Assembly: GCF_902167145.1 (NCBI RefSeq)
Contig: NC_050101.1
Span: 129,486,990-129,550,989 of the forward strand
Length of the DNA: 64,000 nt
Direction of reading: 5' to 3'
Source: Zea mays
Lineage: Eukaryota > Streptophyta > Magnoliopsida > Poales > Poaceae
Shown: one piece after another, positions 54,085 to 64,000 of the stretch
How the letters are laid out: each line of letters begins with the position of its first letter
Numbering within the stretch: the stretch's first letter is position 1
Program-made: the position numbers and the translations under genes
The notes under the pieces: generated by a model
What the model was told of the DNA's origin: nothing
Seen by the model: only the letters and a program-made list of their open reading frames with translations
Databases searched by the model: none

Positions 54085-56989
54085 GTAGGTCCCTCCCGAC
54101 CACCTCGAACGTCAGGGTCTCACTTCGGAAGTTGGAGGGTGTTCCGAAGCAGACGGGAAGGTCGAGTTGTCCGAGGGGCTGGACGCGCTTCCCGGGAATG
54201 ATCCCATGGAAGGGCGCAGCGCCTGCTCGGACAGAGGACAGATCGACACGCAGGAGCCCGAGGGTCTCGGCGTAGATGATGTTGAGGCTGCTGCCTCCGT
54301 CCATGAGGACCTTGGTGAGCCTGACATCGCCGATGACGGGGTCGACGACGAGCGAGTATTTCCCCGAGCTCGGCACATGGTCGGGGTGGTCGGCTTGGTC
54401 GAAAGTGATGGGCTTGTCGGACCAGTCTAGGTAGATTGGCGCCGCCACCTTCACCGAACAGACCTCCCGGCGCTCTTGCTTGCGGTGCCGAGCCGAGGCA
54501 TCCGCCGCTTCCCCACCGTAGATCATGAAGCAGTCGCGGACCTCGGGGAACTCTCCTGCGTGGGGATCTTCCTTCTTGTCGTCGTCACGGGCCTTGCCAC
54601 CCTCCGCGGGTGGCCCGACTCTGTGGAAGTGGCGCCGAAGCATGACGCACTCCTCAAGGGTGTGCTTGACGGGCCCCTGGTGATAGGGGCACGACTCCTT
54701 GAGCATCTTGTCAAAGTGGTTGGCACCTCCGGGGGGTTTCCAAGGGTTCTTGTACTCGGCGGCGGCGACAAGGTCCGCGTCGGCGGCGTCGCGTTTCGCT
54801 TGCGACTTCTTCTTGCCCTTCTTCTTGGCGCCGCGCTGAGTTGACGCCTCGGGGGCATCCTCCGATGGGCGACCCTGGGGCTGCTTGTCCTTCCGAAAGA
54901 TAGCCTCGACCGCCTCCTGGCCGGAGGCGAACTTGGTGGCGATGTCCATCAGCTCGCTCGCCCTGGTGGGGGTCTTGCGACCCAGCTTGCTCACTAGGTC
55001 GCGGCAGGTGGTGCCAGCGAGGAACGCGCCGATGACATCCGAGTCGGTGATGTTGGGTAGCTCGGTGCGCTGCTTCGAGAATCGCCGGATGTAGTCCCGG
55101 AGAGACTCTCCCGGCTGCTGCCGGTAGCTTCGGAGGTCCCAGGAATTCCCGAGGCGCACGTACGTGCCGTGGAAATTGCCGGCGAAAGCTTGGACTAGGT
55201 CGTCCCAGTTGGAGATCTGCCCAGAGGCAGGTGCTCCAACCAGGCGCGGGCGGTGTCGGAGAGAAACAGGGGGAGGTTACGGATGATGAGGTTGTCATCG
55301 TCCGTTCCACCTAGTTGGCAGGCCAGACGGTAGTCCGCGAGCCACAGTTCCGGTCTCGTCTCCCCCGAGTACTTTGTGATAGTAGTCGGGGGTCGGAACC
55401 GGGTCGAGAACGGCGCCCGTCGTATGGCCCGGCTGAAGGCCTGCGGACCGGGTGGTTCGGGCGAAGGACTCCGATCCTCCCCGCTGTCGTAGCGTCCCCC
55501 ACGCCTGGGGTGGTAGCCTCGGCGCACCCTCTCGTCGAGGCGGGCTCGACGATCGCGGTGATGGTGCTCGTTGCCGAGGCGACCCGGGGCCGCAGGCGCC
55601 ACGTTGCGCGTGCGCCCGGTGTAGACCGAGGCTTCCCGCACGAATCGGGAAGTCGCGGCATGAGGTTCCGAGGGTTACCCCTGCCTTCGGGAGGCGGAGC
55701 CCTCGGCCCGTCGGACCGCGGCGCCTTCCAGGAGATTCTTGAGCTCTCCCTGGATTCGCCGCCCCTCGGTGGTTGATGGCTCCGGCATCGCGCGGAGGAG
55801 CATTGCTGCTGCAGCCAGGTTCTGGCCGACCCCACTGGATGCGGGTGGCGGCCTGAACCTGACGTCGTCGGTGATGCGGTGCTGGAAGCCCTGGGGTAGA
55901 TGACGTATTTCTCCGGCCGGAGGTTGGCCCGCCCATGCCTGCCCGACGTCCCGGCGGACCGGCTCAAGCGCTCCTTCTCCCTCGTCGAGCCTGGCCTGCA
56001 CCCCGCGGATTTGCTCGAGCTGTGGGTCATGACCCCCCCGCCTGAACGGGGACCACAGCTAGCTCCCGTGGGATGTCAACGCGAGGCACCGGCCTAGGGA
56101 GATCACCGTCCTCCGGCATGCCGAGATGGTTGCCTTCGGAGGGACCCCCTAGATCGACGTGGAAACATTCGCGGCTTGGGCCGCAGTCCTCGTCGCCGAG
56201 GCTACGGCTACCGTCGGAACAGTCGGAAAGGCAGTAGTCGCATGCGGTCATGAAGTCCCGCATGGCACTGGGGTTGCCAAGTCCAGAGAAATCCCAACAG
56301 AAGCTAGGCTCGTCGTCTTCCTCGGACCCAGAGGGCCCGTAGGTCGAGACGTCCGTTAGCCGGTCCCAAGGTGACCGCATACGAAACCCCAGAGGGTTTG
56401 GGCTCACCTCTACGAGAGCGCCCGCCAAAGCGAAGCCGCTAGGCGGGTTGAGGCTGAATCCAAATGACGTGGGATGGGAATCGGTCGGTACCTCTTGGTC
56501 GACGGGCGGTGATGAAGTCACGTCGGGGACTGACTGCACCGTCGTCTCAGGTACAAGGGTGACACCCAGCAAGCCTTCCGCGAGCGTGCTGGCGTCGTCC
56601 GCTTGCTCGGGATTGGCGTGTCGCGGGGAGACGACGCTCGTCTTCATCTCAAGCGCGAGGTCGATGCCCGGTGCGCCCCCCGTTGGGGTGCCGGCGCTGT
56701 CGACTCGCTCGACAGCCGACGAGGCGCTGCCTCCTGCTTGGCCTTGGTTGCCCCGCCTTCCCCTCCATCGGCGGGGAAGAGGGCAGGATGAGCTCGAAGG
56801 TTGTTCTTTCACTACGCGGGGAAGACGTCGTCGATTCCGCCGCCGGCGGGCGGGCTGTCGGCCGCCATTGCCGCTGTCGCCCGGTGGTGGAATGAGTATC
56901 ATGTCGTAGCTGCCGTCGAGGGACATGAACTCAAGACTCCCGAAACGGAGCACCGTCCCGGGTTGGAGAGGTTGCTGGAGACTGCCCAT
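54085..56989 (-). pseudogene. Huck-like gag-protease (frameshifted)
   Basis: Starts MGSLQQPLQPGTVLRFGSLE at 56989, with a long Pro/Ser/acidic N-terminal region to 56027. Frame changes then lead through an Arg-rich stretch and the gag core (TITKYSGETRPELWLADYRL, LGNSWDLRSYRQQPGESLRD, FSKQRTELPNITDSDVIGAF). A CCHC-like segment is replaced by CPYHQGPVKHTLEEC. Protease has KVLMDGGSSLNIIYAETLG, the DGG variant common in Tat elements. At least three frameshifts (near 56000, 55640 and 55180) and one near 54090 before pol. Confidence 0.82.
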
Positions 56990-57031
56990 CTAGAGCTTGA
57001 CGGGAAGCTGTTCGTCAACACGCAGCAGGCC

Positions 57032-57047
57032 CCTACCTGGCGCGCCA
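57032..57047 (-). other. Huck-like primer binding site
   Basis: TTGGCGCGCCAGGTAGGGG on the minus strand two bases inside the LTR end. The priming tRNA was not identified. Confidence 0.65.
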
Positions 57048-57049
57048 AC

Positions 57050-58728
57050 TGTTGACGTTTCGAGACCGGGGGGTCCCTAAGCCGACGAGTGAATGTCGCC
57101 GCGTGCCCCAGCCCAGATGGGTCGACGCGAGGCCGAGCACGAAGGGGGGAAGTGAGGTGGCCGGAGACAGGCGTGAGGGAGGTGGAAATCCCGCGGCCTT
57201 CGTGTTCGTCCCGCGCCCAGGTCGGGTGCGCTTGCAGTAGGGGGTTACAAGCGTCCACGCGGGAGAGGGAGCGAGCGGCTTCAAGCGAGCGCCTGTCTCG
57301 TCCTCGTCCCCGCGCGGCCAACCCTCTCTAAGAGGGCCCTGGTCCTTCCTTTTATAGGCGTAAGGAGAGGATCCAGGTGTACAATGGGGGGTATAGCAGA
57401 GTGCTACGTGTCTAGCGGAGGAGAGCTAGCGCCCTAAGTACATGCCGTCGTGGCAGCCGGAGAGATTTTGGCACCCAGCTGGTGTGATGTCGTGGCCGTC
57501 GGAGGAGTGCTGGAGCCTGGCGGAGGGACAGCTGTCGGAGCTGTTGAGTCCTTGCTGACGTCCTCTTGCTTCCGTAAGGGGGCTGAGAGCAGCCGTCGTC
57601 ACAGATTATGCGGGGCGCCATCATTGCCTATCTGGCGGAGCGAGCCAGATGGGACGCCGGTCTTGTTCCCCATGGCCCGAGTCAGTTCGGGGTAGGGTGA
57701 TGATGGCGCCTCCTGTCGACGTGGCTGGTCTGCGCCCTAGGTTGGGCGATGTGGAAGCTCCTCCGAAGCCGAGGTCGAGTCTGTCTTCCGTGGCTGAGGT
57801 CGAGTCCGAGCCCCTGGTTCGGGCGAGGCGGAGACCGTCGGCTGAGGCCAGGGCGGAGTCCGAGCCCTAGGGTCGGGCGAAGCGGAGTTCGTCGTCTTCT
57901 GGGGCTGAGCCTGAGTCCGAGCCCTGGGTCGGGCGGAGCGGAGTTCGTCGTCTTCCGAGACTTTAGCCCGAGTCCGAGCCCCGGGTCGGGCGGAGCGGAG
58001 TTCGTCATCTTCTGGGACTTTTAGCCCGAGTCCGAGCCCTGGGTCGGGCGAAGCGGAGTTCGTCGTCTTCCGGGACTTTAGCCCGAGTCCGAGCCCTGGG
58101 TCAGGCGGAGCGGAGTTCGTCGTCTTCCGGGGCTTAGCCCGAGTCCGAGCCCTGGGTCGGGCGGAGCGGAGTTCGCCGTCTTCCGAGGCTTAGCCCGAGT
58201 CCGAGCCCTGGGTCGGGCGAAGCGGAGCTTCCTATGGTGCCTGCGGCCGGGCCTGACTGCCTGTCAGCCTCACTCTATCAAGTGGCACCGCAGTCGGAGC
58301 GGCGCAGGTGGCGCTGTCTTTCTGTCAGGCCGGTCAGTGGAGCGGCGAAGTGACGGCGGTCACTTCGGCTCTGTCGGCTGGGGGGCGCGCGTCAGGATAA
58401 AGGTGTCAGGCCGCCTTTGCATTAAATGCTCCTGCGATTTGGTCGGTCGGTGCGACGATTTGGTCAGGGTTGCTTCTTGGCGAAGACAGGGCCTCGGGCG
58501 AGCCGGAAACACGTTCGCCGCTGGAGGGGGGCCTCGGGCGAGACGGAAATCCTCCGGGGTCGGCTGCCCTTGTCCGAGGCTAGGCTTGGGCGAGGCGTGA
58601 TCGAGTCCCTCGAATGGACTGATCCCTGACTTAATCACACCCATCAGGCCTTTGCAGCTTTATGCTGATGGGGGTTACCAGCTGAGAATTAGGAGCCTTG
58701 AGGGTACCCCTAATTATGGTCCCCGACA
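57050..58728 (-). repeat. Huck-like 5' LTR (right), 1679 bp
   Basis: Starts TGTTGACGTTTCGAGACC on the plus strand; the ends have drifted from the partner's TGTCGGTG. TATA box TTTTATA at 57350-57356. A few tens of differences from the left LTR by eye. Confidence 0.92.
57909..58232 (-). repeat. 56-58 bp tandem array in the right LTR, 5 units plus partial
   Basis: Same unit as in the left LTR but 324 bp in total, exactly 56 bp shorter, so one unit fewer. Confidence 0.85.
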
Positions 58729-60582
58729 CATATAATCTTATGTGTTTTATTCATAACCGACTCCACTACACCAACTGTAGTTTACTCAATATTTTATAAC
58801 CGATTACCCACAAAATTGTAGGTGGCTGAAATATTTGCAAAACAACCAAAAAGGCAGATTGCTATAATTTTGTTGTTAAGGGAATAATCATGAATATGAT
58901 ACACAATAGCCATTTTCATTCATCTATGTAATCAAGCAAGCTGTGAACCAGACAGCAACATGATGCCCCCAATTTTATCAGCTCACATTGACATGCAGTG
59001 CCTAAACTCAGTCACAGTTGGGATTCACTCTATGTGCATCAAACACATACTTCTAGCCCCATGCCCCCATGTTAAATCCATAGAACACAAAATGTTCATT
59101 TTTATGACAATTCAACAATTTTTCAATTAACTTCTCGAAACGATCGCTAAACCAAAAATTAGCAATGATATGATTACTGCATAGCTTCACCAAGTGGTTC
59201 CTTGAGAATTAAGTTAAAATAATCTATAATCTGAAACAAATGGAGTAAATGAAATTGTGAGCTTTAGGAGAAGATGTAACATGGGGACTAGGATGCTATA
59301 GCCTCCTATGTTTTTGCACACAATGGACGAAAGAGGTGAAATAAACAATAGACAATATAATAATAGCTGCGCTAAAGGAGAGAAATATAGCCTCTTCTTA
59401 CCATCAATCCTAGAACATGGGGACTGGGAATTATTACCGTCCAGGTACCACCTCCTAGAAATGTGAAGTTGGGACTCAATCATTAGGATGTTAATCGCTC
59501 AGAAAAAATATTAAACTATATTGCTCACCTTCCCTTAATAGACAACCATTGGGATATCCATTGCTGTTAGAATGAAAGTATATATACTAACTACAGTGTA
59601 GATAGTGTTAAAATGGTATTCAACAGACGATTAGGTTGAACAGTAACATATGACAGAAGCCCCTCTTCGCTGTAGCCGAGGTACAGGAGAGGACACTATA
59701 TAGAGCCAATATGAAAGGACAAAAATGACACAAAAATGTATGCACCTCAAAACGCTCCCTACAAAATTCCAGAGTTGGTGCACAACAGGAATTAGGGACT
59801 TATTCCAATGTTCAGCTGCTTTAACATGTCGATGATTACCGAGTGGATTAAAATGAATGTAAGAAAAGAATGGCAAGTGTGCGCATCAAAGCCTTCTTTA
59901 GGCATATGGATCGATGTTACATTTAGCTGCAAAGAGTATGGCACAAACAAATTAATCCCCTACTTTTACTGAAAGATTAATATACGAAAGTCGTGGAGGG
60001 TGACAAAGAGAATTCACCTTCAACACCAAAAATGCATCAACCATGAATCATTTACAGTACTGTAAAGTTGTACCCTTTTCTTATACCACATTCTACCTTG
60101 CCAAAATAGACCAACAAAATTGTACATCTGGTGAAGAAATATTATAGGCTGTGAAAAAGCTGAACCATAAATGCAGGAACAGGAAGACCAATTTTATCTC
60201 CAATTCTCTACTGAAAGCTACTGTGAGTGTGGTCATTCTGTTCTCCTAGCTGAAAACACCTAGGAAAGGAGAGGAAGAATTATGATAAGTTCAGAACCAC
60301 AAATTTCTCTACCTGGTCATCTGAAAAAAGCACAAGCATGTAAAATCCATAACCTTGGAACCAACACCTATGGATAAAAATCACAGAGTGAACATATCAT
60401 ATACATATGCTTCTCCATTGCTGACAACAGAAGCATGCTGAATGGCTTGGTGTAGACTTGTAATAAATCATAATCGAAGCACTGTTAACTTCATATACAT
60501 TCTCCTAAAACCCTAAACCCTATGTTGACATGGATGTCTAGGCATGGCTCATCGGCGGCGTCGCTCCACGTTATATGGTTAC
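58729..60582. other. AT-rich flank, no gene recognised
   Basis: About 1.85 kb without a convincing ORF, LTR or repeat. A short CCCTAAACCCTA telomere-like motif occurs near 60510. Confidence 0.5.
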
Positions 60583-61161
60583 TCATGAATGCTGCCAAAA
60601 CTCAGTAGACGACTCGGATGAAGGGATGTAGAAGAACACATCACAGACATAGATCGATGCACTGATGGTAGAAGAACGTACATGAGAAGAGTTCATTCTA
60701 CTGCTCAAGTGCTTCTGATCCCTCGAACTGAAAATTATCAAGAGCTCAGGTGAGTGAAGGTTCAGTTCGAACCCCAAGACAAAGCGCCGAGCGCGGGGAT
60801 CAGAGTTGTGGACATGAGATGGGGAGGTAGACAGCCAAGCCACGTACCCTACACGACAACATTTTGATGGTGTAGTTGGTGCTAGTCGAGGCGACGTGGA
60901 GGTCAGCACTAGGGCGACCTCGACGCGCAGGTCAAGGTGCTGGGCCTGAACCCCGTGGGCGTGGAGCTCTCGAGCCTGCCGGTGTTGAGAATGGACTCTA
61001 GGGCGTCCGGGTGGCGCAGGAACTCGCCGGCGCCAGTGCCAGAGACGTCGTCCGGCCATGGCACGCGATGTCACCGCCTCGCTTTGCGTAGGGGCACCAA
61101 CGAGGATTAATCGGAACCCCTTGCGCAGTTGTGGATACCTCGGTAAAAATACCAGCGTCAT
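60583..61161 (-). other. GC-rich gene-like fragment, unidentified
   Basis: 60820-61160 is much more GC-rich than the DNA to its left. A minus-strand ORF of 203 residues runs 61194-60583, but another frame reads WPDDVSGTGAGEFLRHPDAL followed by ESILNTGRLESS, which looks more protein-like. Element C interrupts it at 61162. It may be a captured or decayed gene piece; I do not recognise it. Confidence 0.3.
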
Positions 61162-61832
61162 TGTTGGGGGCCTTCGTCCTCCGAAGGTCCTCAAAAATGT
61201 AATTTAACAATGTCTTCCAAGCATGGCTTATGGACAGGTACCTTCGGACTCAGGTTAAAAGCATACACGATGAGAAGAGCATGATCGTGACGAAGGTTGC
61301 CGCTGCTCCGAAGCTACGCGCAAGGGAGCTTCGGCTCAATCACGGAAAAAGGAACCGACTTAAAGGGGAAAAGGCTATCTAGTCCTCATAGATTTATCTA
61401 TAAGTCAATAGTAAATGTAAAGGGCATGACTATAATTTCTCACAGGCTGCGTCCTGTACCTATAAATAGATGAACAGTACCCTCGTACTGTTCACGCTGA
61501 CTTGTACTGGCTTTTGCATCACGCTTGTACTTTTTGCCTTCTATCGAGTCAAAGGTACATCTGTAATTCAATATTATCTCTGTCTTTTTAGAATAATATA
61601 ATAATAATGAATTAATAATGTTATGTGATTGCTTATCTTGCCTCTTATATTTCATATGCTTCTTATTTTATTAGCATATATCGCGTTGATGAAGGTATGT
61701 CCTTCATAACCTTCGTTTGAAGATCATTATATCGTAAGGGAAATAATGCTTTGAAGGACGAAGGACATTAACATTTAATATTTTGTGTTGCCTTGTTCTT
61801 AATTCATAGCATTTGAGAACAAGTCCCCAACA
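61162..61832 (+). repeat. Element C 5' LTR, 671 bp
   Basis: TGTTGGGGGCCTTCGTCC...ACAAGTCCCCAACA. TATA box TATAAATA at 61461-61468. Homologous along its length to the complement of the A and B LTRs. Confidence 0.9.
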
Positions 61833-61849
61833 TTGGCGCCCACCTCCGG
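61833..61849 (+). other. Element C primer binding site
   Basis: TTGGCGCCCACCTCCGG abutting the LTR, identical to that of element A. Confidence 0.75.
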
Positions 61850-61891
61850 TGAACCCTTTTCGACCACCTTCGGCAAGCACTGACCTTCGTC

Positions 61892-63416
61892 ATGCCGCCG
61901 AAGAAAGCTTTAGCACCAGGGACCGCTGCACTGCAGCCGCTGGACCCAAACCAAGAAACTCTTTCTCTTCGAGAGGCTTGAAGCTAGAAGAGGAAAGCCA
62001 CCAGTCCAACACTCCAGGAGGAGGAGTTGGACCAAGAGATCAGGGACATGGAGATCATCCATCAGCAAGTACAAAGAAAGAAGGAGAAGATGGCGCAACT
62101 GGCTGATCTCCAAAGAAAGATCGATGAAGCCACTGAAGAAGTGCGTCATCTTGTTCAAGATGAACAAGATCGAAGGCACCAACATAGGGAGCTTTGTCAA
62201 GAAGGCTTATTTAACGAGGATGGATGGTATGATGATTTTAATCATGATGCCTTTACTTTTGATGATGCTTCTCCCTTGCCAGCAGAACTGCAGGTTACCC
62301 CATGGCCCCCATCATACAAGCCACCTCAGCTCCCCATGTATGATGAGGACTCAGACCCAAAGCAGTTTCTAATGAGCTACCAAGCAACTATATCTTCGTA
62401 TGGCGACAATACTGCAGTCATGGCGAAGTCCTTCGTCATGGCAGTCCGGAATGTAGCCCAAACATGGTATTCTTCTCTTCGGCCAGGGTCTATCACGTCA
62501 TGGCAGAAGCTTAATGACATGTTGGTTACTAGCTTCCAAGGCTTTCAAACGAAGCCAGTCACAGCTCAGGCTCTGTTCCAATGCACACAAGATCACGAAG
62601 AATACCTTCAGGCATATGTACGAAGGTTCTTGATTGAGGGCACAAGCGCCTACGGTGCCCAATGAGATTGTCATTGAGGCCATGATCAACGGTCTTCGTC
62701 CAGGACCTACTGCCCAATATTTCGCCAGGAAGCCTCCACAAACTCTGGAGAAGCTGCTTCAGAAGATGGATGAGTACATCCGAGCTGACAATGTTTTTCG
62801 CCAAAAAAGGGAGGAAGCTTACAGATTCTCCGAAATGACCAGGGGCTTCGGAGGAAGAATCCATTCGAGGCATGTCAGGTCAATTCATAACTCCACTCAG
62901 AGTGACGACAAAGGAAGTCAGTCTCAGAGGTCACAATATACCTCACAATCTTCGAGGCAACAACAAAGCTCTTTTAGGCCACCAGCTCCAAGGGGTAGAG
63001 GCGCCAGGGGCTTCGGAGGAAGATTTGGGGATCAGCCTAGAAAGATCTACTGCTTATTCTATGGTGAAGACAAAGGCCATACTACAAGAATGTGCCACGT
63101 CACCATTCAGAAGAAAAAAGAGATAGCAGAAGCCGAAGCTCGGCAGAATCAGCCGAAGCAGGTCTTGCACACTACTTCGTGTCACTCTCCTTACATACCA
63201 GAGTATGTGAACAATCATCCTGCAGCTTCTGTTGCTTTGGCTAGCCATTCACAGGCTTCCTGGCCACAACTCCCGCCTCCGCCACCACTACAACCGACCT
63301 ATTCCCGAAGTCAGCAGCCAGAAGGGCGCCAGCACTCTCAACAACGGGAATTCAGGGAGGAATCCGAAGCTCGCACAGTCAACAGTACTGTGCCAGAATC
63401 AAAGCACATCTATTGA
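61892..63416 (+). pseudogene. Element C gag (broken)
   Basis: Starts MPPKKALAPGTAALQPLDPN. TGA and TAG stops interrupt the same frame after SLREA; reading continues RKATSPTLQEEELDQEIRDM into the coiled coil and gag core (PQLPMYDEDSDPKQFLMSYQ, AQTWYSSLRPGSITSWQKLN). A 2 bp deletion near 62632 shifts the frame within YVRRFL, and the rest follows in the 62634-63416 ORF to VPESKHIY. The zinc knuckle reads CLFYGEDKGHTTRMC, with the second Cys changed to Tyr. Both the stops and the Cys loss make this copy non-functional. Confidence 0.88.
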
Positions 63417-63540
63417 GAGATATCCTACCTCTGAAACATTTTTTCGTTCATTGTCATTTTGTTTTTAATAAGGAACAATCAATGTAAACCTAGTTTTAAT
63501 TTCTTGCAATAGCTTCGCTCCTGTCAGAATGAAATATATC

Positions 63541-64000
63541 TTCTTCACAGACTTACGAAGCTCAAAAATTGCTAAAGCTCAAAAGACGTTCCTAAGGGAA
63601 TGCAGAGCTAAAAATCGCAGTGCAAGTTTCACCGAAGCTACAAAAAGTCGTTCCTAAGGAGCGCAACGTAAGTTTGTCGAAGCTACAAAAGTCGTTCCTA
63701 AGGGAGCGCAATGTAAGTTTTCTGCTCAAAAGTCGTTCCAAAGGGAATGCAGAGCCAAATACCGCTGAAATATAAGGCGAAGCGTAAAAAGTCAACACGA
63801 AAAATACCGCCGAAATAGAAGGCGAAGAAGTTCAAAAGATGTTCCTAAGGGGATGCAGAACTTACACCAAAAAATAAGCGGTGAAGCCAAAAAATAAGCT
63901 GCAAAGAGATTTTGATCGTTCCTAAGGGGACACAGAGAATGTGTGTTTCAGCGTGGGTGTGTCTTTGGCATTAGCATCATTCTTTGCATCATATCATCGC
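63541..64000. repeat. Repeat-box spacer of element C (truncated by window end)
   Basis: AAAAGTCGTTCCTAAGGGA-type boxes near 63585, 63645, 63688, 63730, 63840 and 63928, alternating with CCGCTGAAATATAAGGCGAA-type segments. It is the complement of the spacers in A, B and D and lies just after gag. Confidence 0.8.

Larger units (their letters stand above)
44811..58728 (-). mobile_element. Complete Huck-like Ty3/gypsy retrotransposon, 13.9 kb
   Basis: LTRs of 1737 and 1679 bp with a perfect 5 bp target duplication CATAT (44806-44810, 58729-58733). Minus-strand order: LTR, primer site, gag-protease, RT-RNase H-integrase, a 3.9 kb post-pol region, LTR. The long post-pol region, the GG in the protease motif (MDGGSSLNIIY) and the LTR start TGTCGGGGACCATAATTAGG fit Tat-type maize elements such as Huck; the family name is from memory. 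Confidence 0.88.
61162..64000 (+). mobile_element. Element C: cinful/zeon-like element, plus strand, 5' part
   Basis: LTR, primer site, gag and the start of the repeat-box spacer, in the same order as element A but inverted. Truncated by the window end, so whether it has an antisense gene, pol and a second LTR cannot be seen. The gag stop is followed directly by the spacer, as in A, so it probably lacks pol too. Confidence 0.88.

Noticed and set aside
60505..60522. Interstitial telomere repeat (CCCTAAACCCTA)
   Set aside because: Under two units; may be chance or a telo-box.

Overview
The window looks like intergenic DNA from a large grass genome, almost certainly maize (Zea mays) or a close relative. 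The evidence is dense nested LTR retrotransposons, several of which I recognise as maize-type (cinful/zeon-like, Huck-like, SIRE-type copia), cereal MITEs, and a single plant gene with introns. There is no sign of bacterial organisation. Family names come from memory of LTR termini and protein motifs; no search was run.

Layout. 1-6426: two SIRE-like Ty1/copia elements. A minus-strand copy (gag plus 5' LTR) sits inside the reverse transcriptase of a plus-strand copy, which itself sits in the integrase end of a plus-strand Ty3/gypsy (Tat-like) element whose 3' part runs 6427-12573 and carries an antisense ORF. 12574-15600: copia gag relic and a MITE split by a hAT-like element. 16142-19813: the only convincing host gene, a six-exon class 3 lipase (sn1-specific diacylglycerol lipase-like), followed by two inverted-repeat MITEs. 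20363-27789 (element A): complete cinful/zeon-like element on the minus strand with gag, no pol, and a spliced antisense gene; TSD catat and near-identical LTRs. 27790-28951: MITEs and a tRNA-derived SINE-like piece. 28952-36880 (element B): related minus-strand element with pol but no gag and a shortened antisense gene. 36881-40256: short tandem duplication, copia gag relic holding a solo LTR, a gypsy-like LTR fragment and half a Stowaway MITE. 40259-44785 (element D): internal fragment of a third cinful-like element. 44811-58728: complete Huck-like gypsy element on the minus strand, TSD catat. 58729-61161: low-coding flank ending in a GC-rich gene-like fragment. 61162-64000 (element C): plus-strand cinful/zeon-like element with LTR and gag, cut by the window end.

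How the parts relate. A, B, C and D share one plan: a sense gene (gag and/or pol) from one LTR, and an antisense gene from the other end, converging on a spacer built from repeats of a TTCCCTTAGGAACGACTTT-like box. The antisense genes of A and B have their own TATA boxes and introns. Their protein resembles the 'putative gypsy type transposon' (Transposase_28-like) domain, also recognisable in the antisense ORF of the unrelated Tat-like element. A (gag only) and B (pol only) are complementary, and A is the most recent datable insertion, which suggests mobilisation in trans. Most sense ORFs are broken, often by CAG to TAG changes, as expected from decay of methylated DNA.
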